From positions 1-6,322 of the forward strand of contig JAEYWB010000563.1 of assembly GCA_023429275.1 (NCBI GenBank): a stretch of 6,322 bases of DNA, written 5' to 3'. Of this stretch, positions 6,287 through 6,322 are shown piece after piece. Position 1 is the first letter of the stretch. Every line of letters starts with the position of its first letter. The position numbers were made by a program, and so were the translations under genes. The notes under the pieces were generated by a model that was given only the letters and a program-made list of their open reading frames with translations, made no database searches and was not told the DNA's origin. Source of the stretch: Planctomycetota bacterium (GTDB taxonomy: Bacteria; Planctomycetota; Planctomycetia; Planctomycetales; Planctomycetaceae).

Positions 6287-6322
6287 ATGTCTGACATCGA
6301 GATCGAGGAGGAACGCGTGAGC
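6287..6322 (+). CDS. Start of an unidentified plus-strand gene, 3' truncated by window edge
   Basis: From ATG 6287 the frame reads MSDIEIEEERVS to the window end without a stop, and most third codon positions are G or C, as in the neighbouring genes. A second in-frame start, GTG at 6317, has a much better Shine-Dalgarno (GGAGG at 6307-6311, five bases away), so the true protein may begin with only two codons inside the window. A third in-frame GTG lies at 6236; the frame is closed by TAG at 6191-6193. Too little is visible to assign a family. That a gene starts here is likely; which start it uses is open. Confidence 0.45.
   Translation, partial: MSDIEIEEERVS

Noticed and set aside
6255..6320. 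Short plus-strand frame of 21 codons from ATG 6255 to TGA 6318-6320
   Set aside because: It has no Shine-Dalgarno site and a composition without coding bias, and it overlaps the better-supported frame from 6287.

Overview
The window is GC-rich and gene-dense and looks like chromosome from a member of the Planctomycetota. The main pointers are a DUF1501 protein with a Tat signal (a family strongly expanded in planctomycetes), a second Tat-exported alpha/beta hydrolase of a type common there, and high G/C at third codon positions. Genus cannot be set from the sequence. I see no mobile element, tRNA, rRNA or CRISPR array.

Layout. Positions 1-3480 hold three tightly packed plus-strand genes: the C-terminal part of an HSP90-family chaperone (cut by the left edge), a TPR-like helical-repeat protein whose ATG overlaps the chaperone stop codon by one base, and, after 37 bases, a complete GH13 (alpha-amylase family) glycoside hydrolase without a signal peptide. 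This is probably one operon of cytoplasmic proteins. The GH13 gene converges on a minus-strand block (3521-6119) across a 40-base gap. That block encodes two separately exported proteins: a DUF1501 protein and, upstream of it in transcription order, an alpha/beta hydrolase/esterase. The 205 bases between them carry a good intrinsic terminator for the esterase gene, so the two are probably not one simple operon. On the right, the esterase diverges from a plus-strand gene of which only the first codons are visible.

Functional reading. The chaperone and the coupled TPR-like protein may act together: TPR proteins are classic HSP90 partners in eukaryotes, but that role is inference here. The GH13 enzyme has all four conserved GH13 regions and the full catalytic triad, so it should be active on intracellular alpha-glucans or related sugars. 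The DUF1501 and esterase proteins are predicted to cross the membrane folded, by the Tat route.

The most interesting items are the HSP90/TPR/GH13 gene set and the structured spacer 4951-5033. Nothing here amounts to a clearly new system; the rest is fairly ordinary planctomycete chromosome.
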